Source: Planctomycetota bacterium
GTDB taxonomy: Bacteria; Planctomycetota; Phycisphaerae; WQYP01
Length of the DNA: 11,459 nucleotides
Direction of reading: 5' to 3'
Assembly: GCA_021805585.1 (NCBI GenBank)
Contig: JAJZEY010000031.1
Coordinates: 1-11,459, forward strand
Position numbers and translations under genes: made by a program. This document shows, one piece after another, positions 7,441 through 11,459 of the stretch; position 1 is the stretch's first letter; each line of letters starts with the position of its first letter. The notes beneath the pieces were generated by a model that saw only the letters and a list, made by a program, of their open reading frames with translations, was not told where the DNA came from and searched no databases.

Positions 7441-8099
7441 ATGTCGAAATACCATAATGACAGAACGGCGGCGTCAGATCCGGTTGCCATTCGGCTCGCG
7501 AATTCCAAATTGCGAATGCTTCAGCCGGAGCTTTTTGGATGGCGTTCACTCTTTACCACCATGCGGCTGGGAAAACGACCGCTCGGTGCCCGTGAAATTA
7601 AACGACTGCTTGCCGAGCACCTGATCAGCGGCGATTCGCGCGCCGCGATCGTGATGCGGCCCGCATCGCCCCTGCTGGCAGCCGCCTATTCCGACGAGCT
7701 TGACGCGGTCATCCTGTTGGAATTTCCGGATTTCCTGGCGGAACATTATTCGCTTCGCCTCGGATCGCGACTGCTGACGGTGAACACTTACGGTTACGGC
7801 ACGACTCCGCGTAGTGCTCTGTCAAGCCTGCAAATTAGGATTGACAGAGCACTGGAGATATTCATGCCGGTCCGGAGTATAAACGTCGGTACAGCACTTT
7901 TTACCCGCTGATCGCGGACTTTCTTTCCGATGACATGGATGTCATAAATCGCAGAAAAAGCCATATAGCGGATACCGAATGGCGGCGAACCGTTGAATTT
8001 TCCCGGAAGCTGCTGGCCGGCGGTCCGGTCTGGCTGCGTGACGGCCGACCAATGGAGAGTTTCAAGGTGGGCAGGCTGGTGGAATTGTCGGCAAATTAA
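7441..8099 (+). pseudogene. Conserved-looking gene of unknown function, split by a 41-bp insertion
   Basis: Two adjacent frames encode halves of one protein. The first half, from ATG 7441, runs through DELDAVILLEFPDFLAEHY and SRLLTVNTYGYGTTPR. The frame then enters a 41-bp palindrome (7813-7853) and drifts to a stop at 7911. The second half, one frame over, reads GDIHAGPEYKRRYSTFYPL, then IADFLSDD, DTEWRRT and WLRDGRP, stopping at TAA 8097-8099. Deleting exactly 41 bp joins CGT to GGA and gives a continuous 205-residue product with sensible composition throughout. The pattern (a defence of local sequence such as NTYGYG, FYPLIADFL and a late EW) resembles uncharacterised planctomycete proteins I have seen, but I assign no function. 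The start is uncertain: no good ribosome site precedes 7441 (GGAAAGG is about 21 nt away), and ATG 7516 is an alternative. It is probably non-functional as it stands. Confidence 0.7.
7813..7853. mobile_element. 41-bp palindromic insertion with 13-bp perfect inverted repeats
   Basis: The arms AGTGCTCTGTCAA (7813-7825) and TTGACAGAGCACT (7841-7853) are perfect reverse complements around a 15-nt centre, and the similarity continues imperfectly into the centre. The length, 41 (3n+2), is exactly what is needed to explain the frame change of the host gene. It carries no coding capacity. No target-site duplication is visible. It may be a minimal MITE, a fused pair of insertion-sequence ends left by internal deletion, or a palindromic repeat unit. 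A related copy lies at 11298-11319. Confidence 0.65.
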
Positions 8100-8199
8100 T
8101 ACGCCGGAAACCAAGCAGCCGCGGCGGATATGGGAGGACGACGCCTTTCGGGCCGACGGGCTGAATTTGCGCAAAAATTGGCGGAATGCGGCGGGCTGG

Positions 8200-8208
8200 T
8201 GGTATAAT
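8200..8208 (+). promoter_or_regulatory. Extended -10 promoter candidate for the regulator gene
   Basis: TGGTATAAT combines a consensus TATAAT (8203-8208) with the TGn extension, about 100 nt upstream of the regulator start. The best -35 candidate, TTGGCG at 8178-8183, is 19 nt away, which is long; extended -10 promoters depend less on it. Transcription from here would carry the 8271-8282 palindrome in the 5' leader. Confidence 0.4.
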
Positions 8209-8270
8209 TTAATCGTGATACCTTGTAGTATTTAATATTTGCCCCGGCACGTGACCGCATAGGCTAAACA

Positions 8271-8282
8271 TTAAACGTTTAA
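8271..8282. promoter_or_regulatory. LacI-like palindromic operator
   Basis: TTAAACGTTTAA is a perfect 12-bp palindrome with a central CG, the arrangement typical of LacI/GalR-family operators. It lies 27 nt before the regulator ATG and downstream of the candidate promoter, a position suited to repression. The adjacent regulator has AraC-type, not LacI-type, DNA-binding helices, so a different LacI-family protein may bind here. A possible half-site TAAACGT recurs at 9650-9656, though a 7-mer match alone is weak. Confidence 0.4.
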
Positions 8283-8308
8283 CACTGCGTTCGGGAGAAT
8301 CAATAGCT

Positions 8309-9514
8309 ATGGCCAAAAGCAAACGACCCCCAATCCGCGAATTGTGCGTGGCTATCGTGGGGAATTTCGCCCACGCGTACAATCGCGGAATTCTTCGCGG
8401 TGCCGCTGCGGCCGTTGAAGAATTTCATCATGCCAGACTCTATCATTGTGATCACGTTCAGGCACAGACCGTGCTGGAATCCCGGCAACCGAAATTTGAC
8501 CGTGTGTTGCTGGGGGCTTGCGAACCGTCTCTGCGGTTGCCGGCCCTGTTTGCCGCCGGTTCAATCCGGACGGTGGACACCTCCGGAGAGGTGCATCCAC
8601 CGCCGCTGCCACGGGTTATTGCCGATGATGTGGCGGTCGGGCGGCTTGCGGCGGAATATTTCCTTGAACGCGGATTCAGCCACTACCTGTTTTTCGGCTA
8701 TAAGGAATTTTACTGGTCCAATCTGCGTCTGGAAGGTTATCGAGGGGCCCTGGCCCGCCGGGGCAAGCGCCCAACGGTCCACTTGACGGCCGATGGTGCC
8801 GCATGGAATCTTGCGGCCATCGCAGAAAAGATCGTCGGGGGCACGGTCAGCCGCAGCGATTCCCCGGTTGCAATCTTTTGTGCCAATGATTGCTGCGCCG
8901 TGATGGTGGTTGAGGCGTGCCTTCACGCAAAGATACAAATCCCGGAACAGGCCGCGGTGCTTGGCGTGGATGACGACGAACTGCTCACCTGTCTTCGGGA
9001 ACCCAATATTTCCAGTATCCAATTGAACTGCTACCGGATTGGCTATGAGGCCATGCAACACCTGCTTGCCGATAAACCATCCGGAAAAGCCGCCGGTCGC
9101 GCCGCACCGCGAACGATCCTGATCCCGCCGCTGTCCGTGGCGTCCCGACGATCAACAGACATTATTGCCGTTGAAGATGCACTGGTGCGCAGGGCCATCG
9201 CCTTTATCCGCGATCATCTGCATGAAGGAATGAATATTAAAATGCTGCTCTATGCCCTGGGAGTTTCCCGCACCACGCTGGAAACACGCTTTAAGCGACA
9301 GCTCGGCCGGCCGCCGGCGGAGGAGGTTCGGCGGCAGCGGCTGTTGCGGGCGTCCGAAATGCTGGCATCCGGTGAATCGACCATCGGTGACATTGGCCGA
9401 CGGGTCGGCTTCAGCTCCGCGCAGCTTTTCAGCGAATCGTTTTGCCGCTATAAAAAAATGACCCCGCTGGCCTATCGCAAAACCATGCGGGTGCACGCGC
9501 ACCATCCTGTATGA
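8309..9514 (+). CDS. XylR-type AraC family transcriptional regulator
   Basis: Cytoplasmic ligand-responsive regulator, probably sugar-sensing. Residues 11 to about 280 form a LacI/periplasmic-binding-protein-like ligand domain: strand ELCVAIVGNF, the FFGYKEFYWSNLRLEGYRGA hinge region (128-147), AIFCANDCCAVMV (188-200), and the diagnostic VLGVDDDELLTCLREPNISS (217-236) seen in XylR homologues. Residues about 290-391 form an AraC domain with two helix-turn-helix units: MLLYALGVSRTTLETRFKR (312-330) and IGDIGRRVGFSSAQLFSESF (359-378), ending in the usual KKMTPLAYRK. There is no N-terminal LacI helix-turn-helix. The length of 401 residues is typical. GGGAG lies about 11 nt upstream of the ATG. 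By family it would activate carbohydrate-use genes in response to a sugar. The PEP-CTERM gene downstream is a plausible target, but this is unproven. Confidence 0.9.
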   Translation: MAKSKRPPIRELCVAIVGNFAHAYNRGILRGAAAAVEEFHHARLYHCDHVQAQTVLESRQPKFDRVLLGACEPSLRLPALFAAGSIRTVDTSGEVHPPPLPRVIADDVAVGRLAAEYFLERGFSHYLFFGYKEFYWSNLRLEGYRGALARRGKRPTVHLTADGAAWNLAAIAEKIVGGTVSRSDSPVAIFCANDCCAVMVVEACLHAKIQIPEQAAVLGVDDDELLTCLREPNISSIQLNCYRIGYEAMQHLLADKPSGKAAGRAAPRTILIPPLSVASRRSTDIIAVEDALVRRAIAFIRDHLHEGMNIKMLLYALGVSRTTLETRFKRQLGRPPAEEVRRQRLLRASEMLASGESTIGDIGRRVGFSSAQLFSESFCRYKKMTPLAYRKTMRVHAHHPV

Positions 9515-9873
9515 CCGATCAATTCCTGTTCAAAACCACACTTTTCCCGGTCTTTTTCCCGGTCTTTAACAGGGCCTCGGCATACTGTGGAAAATTCGAT
9601 TAATATTGTGGAAAAACAATATTGCGGATTTGTCGCCATGGCATTAAAGTAAACGTATCGAACGCAGGCTTCTTGGAAAAGACATTTTTCAATACTGGCC
9701 TGCACTGAGGACCATTATTGGCAACCAATGGCGAACCATCTGTTCAGATGGCGCTCTGGTAAATGATGTCTACAAGCTGCGTTGTAACTGTCGGCCTGAA
9801 TTCAGTAGCCGCGAGTGTCGGCTACGGGCTTTATATTCTGTTATCCGGGCGTTGCTCGGGAGGAGATGTATCC
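9515..9873 (+). other. 359-nt intergenic/leader region with small inverted repeats
   Basis: No gene is supported here. It contains a near-perfect tandem repeat CTTTTCCCGGT / CTTTTTCCCGGT (9541-9563) and several inverted repeats: AATATTG/CAATATT (9602-9608, 9617-9623), CCATCTG/CAGATGG (9736-9742, 9745-9751), the palindrome CTGAATTCAG (9796-9805) and GTAGCCG/CGGCTAC (9805-9811, 9819-9825). TATATT at 9832-9837 could be a -10 element, but no good -35 accompanies it. The frame of the following gene is open from 9763, but the part before 9874 is unlikely to be translated. Confidence 0.5.
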
Positions 9874-11268
9874 ATGCGTGTACGTACGAATAAAGTTCTT
9901 ACCGGTATCCTTTGCGCTGCCGCCGCCTGCGGCACGGGCGCGGCCGTCGCGTCAGCGTCGCAAACCGTGATTCCGGTGGTAAACCCCGGATTTAATCTTG
10001 TTTACCAGAGCCAGGCAAATTACCAGGCCAGTCTTACCAATCCCTCCGTCGCCGTTACCGGTGACCTTGCCGGCGGCATCTGGACGAATGGCTGGGGCAC
10101 CACCACTTTCAGCGGCACCCTGACCTTCAGTGATGGATCAACAAGCACGTCGGGCTATGTTCCCGGCTGGACCGGCACAGGTGGTGAACAGAATTTTGGT
10201 GCCACCACAACCGCTCCCAATCCGCGCAGCGGCGGCGATTATGCCTGGACCAGCGGAGGAGATATTTTCAACCAGACGTTAAGCGCCAGCATTACGCCGG
10301 GTGCAACCTATCTTCTGACCGCCGGGATCGACAACCGATATTCCGGCGACACACCGGTCTTACAGTTAACCGCAGGGGGAACCGCGATTTCCGGAGCCTC
10401 TTATTTCGGTGTCGGCGGCGGCACGCGGCAGGCCCCCACTACTGTCGAAGAACTGGTGACCGCGCCCACTGGTGCCTCCGGAGCTTTGGGCATTACGTTG
10501 GGTGATGCCGTTGGCAGCGGCGGCCAAGCCATCTTCAACAACGTTCAGCTTGTTGAAAATCCAACAAGCATCCCCACAATTACCCCCCCGGTCTATGTTA
10601 ACGGCCTTACCATCAACAACCTTGGCGGCAACGTTGCGGCGGTTGTTGTCGGCCCTGCGGATCAATCAAACCTCAATCCAACGGGAACGGTGAGTGCCGC
10701 TTCTAACAATAAACCCGCCGGAAATACCTTGAACTATTACACCAACAATGGTGCCGCTCCGGGCCAGACGTTTACCACCGGCACCGCCCAGGCTTACACC
10801 CTTAACAGCGTCACGGTGCTGGATCAGGACGAGCATGGCGGATTTGCGGATAATGCCCTTGTCACACTTGATATAACCAGCGTCAGTGGAAGCAATTACA
10901 CACTGATTGGCGTTGTGACCGGCACGGTCGCCGTCGGCACATCCACCGCCACCGGCGATTACGTGCAGCTTGTCCTTAATACGCCCATTACGCTTCAGGG
11001 GGGCAAACAGTATGGCTTCTCCGTTGCCAGCGGCAACGGCTATACCGGCCTCGCCGCCGACAGCAACAATGATTACGCCGGCGGCACGCTGGCTGATTTT
11101 CAGCCCGGTTCGTCGTCGCTTGCTGGTACACTTCAGACCAATACCGCCCTGCCTTCCAGCGTGTTTGATGTCAGCCTGACGGCCACGCCGGAACCCGCAA
11201 GTCTTTCGCTGCTGCTTGTGGCGTCAGGAATGATGCTGCTGGCCCGGCGGAGGTTGGGCAAAGCCTGA
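9874..11268 (+). CDS. Secreted PEP-CTERM sorting-domain protein
   Basis: A 464-residue exported protein with an N-terminal signal peptide (basic MRVRTNK, then a hydrophobic stretch, likely cleaved near ASA at about residue 28). The C-terminal tail carries the PEP-CTERM sorting signal: PEP at 439-441, a hydrophobic helix about 444-457, then RRR (458-460). By family it should be processed by an exosortase and retained in or passed through the envelope, often in species making exopolysaccharide. The body is rich in Gly, Thr, Ser and Asn with beta-strand patterns. A first domain has NPGF...W and FNNVQLVEN like carbohydrate-binding jelly rolls. A second region has GQTFTTG...TLNSVTVLDQDE and LNTPITLQGGKQYGFSV. 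The start at 9874 is set by AGGAGA 7 nt upstream and by the signal peptide; an in-frame ATG at 9763 is less likely. The ligand is unknown. Confidence 0.88.
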   Translation: MRVRTNKVLTGILCAAAACGTGAAVASASQTVIPVVNPGFNLVYQSQANYQASLTNPSVAVTGDLAGGIWTNGWGTTTFSGTLTFSDGSTSTSGYVPGWTGTGGEQNFGATTTAPNPRSGGDYAWTSGGDIFNQTLSASITPGATYLLTAGIDNRYSGDTPVLQLTAGGTAISGASYFGVGGGTRQAPTTVEELVTAPTGASGALGITLGDAVGSGGQAIFNNVQLVENPTSIPTITPPVYVNGLTINNLGGNVAAVVVGPADQSNLNPTGTVSAASNNKPAGNTLNYYTNNGAAPGQTFTTGTAQAYTLNSVTVLDQDEHGGFADNALVTLDITSVSGSNYTLIGVVTGTVAVGTSTATGDYVQLVLNTPITLQGGKQYGFSVASGNGYTGLAADSNNDYAGGTLADFQPGSSSLAGTLQTNTALPSSVFDVSLTATPEPASLSLLLVASGMMLLARRRLGKA

Positions 11269-11297
11269 TGCGGCTGGTCGCAGTTTGTTTGCCATTT

Positions 11298-11319
11298 GTG
11301 CTCGGTCAAGCCTGCAAAT
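11298..11319 (+). repeat. Second copy of the 41-bp element's left end
   Basis: The 22 bases starting GTGCTCGGTCAAGCC match 7814-7835 with a single difference (G for T at the seventh base). The match stops at the element centre; no matching right arm follows. It sits 29 nt after the PEP-CTERM stop, between an 8-bp inverted repeat TTGTTTGC (11285-11292) / GCAAACAA (11339-11346). It may be a truncated copy or one end of a larger, degraded element. Confidence 0.65.
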
Positions 11320-11367
11320 ATCGCAGAATTGATTGGCCGCAAACAAGGCTGTCTGGTATCTGGTTAT

Positions 11368-11410
11368 CCTGCGGCTCAAGGGGTCTTACGGACTGGCCTT
11401 GTGCCGCAGG
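11368..11410. terminator. Strong hairpin downstream of the PEP-CTERM gene
   Basis: CCTGCGGCTCAAGG (11368-11381) pairs with CCTTGTGCCGCAGG (11397-11410) over 13 of 14 positions around a 15-nt loop. Its place about 100 nt after the PEP-CTERM stop fits a transcript end, but no T-run follows on the plus strand, so it may be a processing or stabilising hairpin, or a palindromic repeat, rather than a classical terminator. Confidence 0.4.
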
Positions 11411-11459
11411 AAACCTGCCATCGCCACGGGTCGCGCGGCGGTTTGTTTTGCCGAGGGCG

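Noticed and set aside
7085..7549. In-frame upstream extension of the minus-strand GT-like gene
   Set aside because: It would add 155 residues of irregular composition, overlap the plus-strand gene at 7441, and ignore the good GGAG site in front of ATG 7084.
8100..8235. Short protein-like open stretch after the split gene (IWEDDAFRADGLN...)
   Set aside because: About 35 codons of high-GC third positions hint at coding, but there is no start or ribosome site and the frame differs from the end of the split gene. It is too short to support.
9541..9563. Tandem CTTTTCCCGGT repeat as a CRISPR or minisatellite array
   Set aside because: There are only two slightly different units with no spacers; it is a simple local duplication.
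9763..9873. Earlier in-frame start of the PEP-CTERM protein
   Set aside because: It would place 37 residues before a clear signal peptide, and AGGAGA 7 nt before ATG 9874 marks the real start.

Overview
The window looks like a chromosomal segment of a planctomycete, probably of the Phycisphaerae type. This rests on three things: a secreted protein with a PEP-CTERM sorting tail, an AraC-type regulator fused to a LacI-like ligand domain (XylR-type, common in Planctomycetota and relatives), and moderate-to-high GC. The taxonomic placement is an inference.

Positions 1-7084 form a surface-glycan (exopolysaccharide or O-antigen-like) locus. From left to right it holds: a family 2 glycosyltransferase (+, 102-1052); a convergent FkbM-type methyltransferase (-, 1127-2059, possibly starting further upstream); a second methyltransferase-fold protein (+, 2302-3174); and a minus-strand run. 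The minus-strand run reads 7084 to 3190: a probable GT-B-like transferase, a small helical protein of unknown function, a three-domain sugar C-methyltransferase and an NAD-dependent sugar epimerase/dehydratase. The last three are tightly packed (14-nt overlap, then a 12-nt gap) and are probably one operon. Together they could make and attach a methylated, possibly branched-chain, sugar and then cap it by O-methylation.

Positions 7085-8308 are the odd part. A 356-nt gap carries a long inverted repeat with two competing pairings. Next comes a conserved-looking gene (7441-8099) that has been split. Removing a 41-bp near-palindrome (7813-7853, 13-bp perfect arms) restores one continuous reading frame exactly. 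A 22-bp stretch from the left end of this element recurs with one mismatch at 11298-11319, so it belongs to a dispersed family or an insertion-sequence end.

Positions 8309-9514 encode the XylR-type regulator, with an extended -10 promoter and a LacI-like palindromic operator upstream. After a 359-nt leader region rich in small inverted repeats comes the PEP-CTERM protein (9874-11268). The final 190 nt hold the second copy of the repeat and a strong hairpin. No rRNA, tRNA, CRISPR array or transposase gene was seen.
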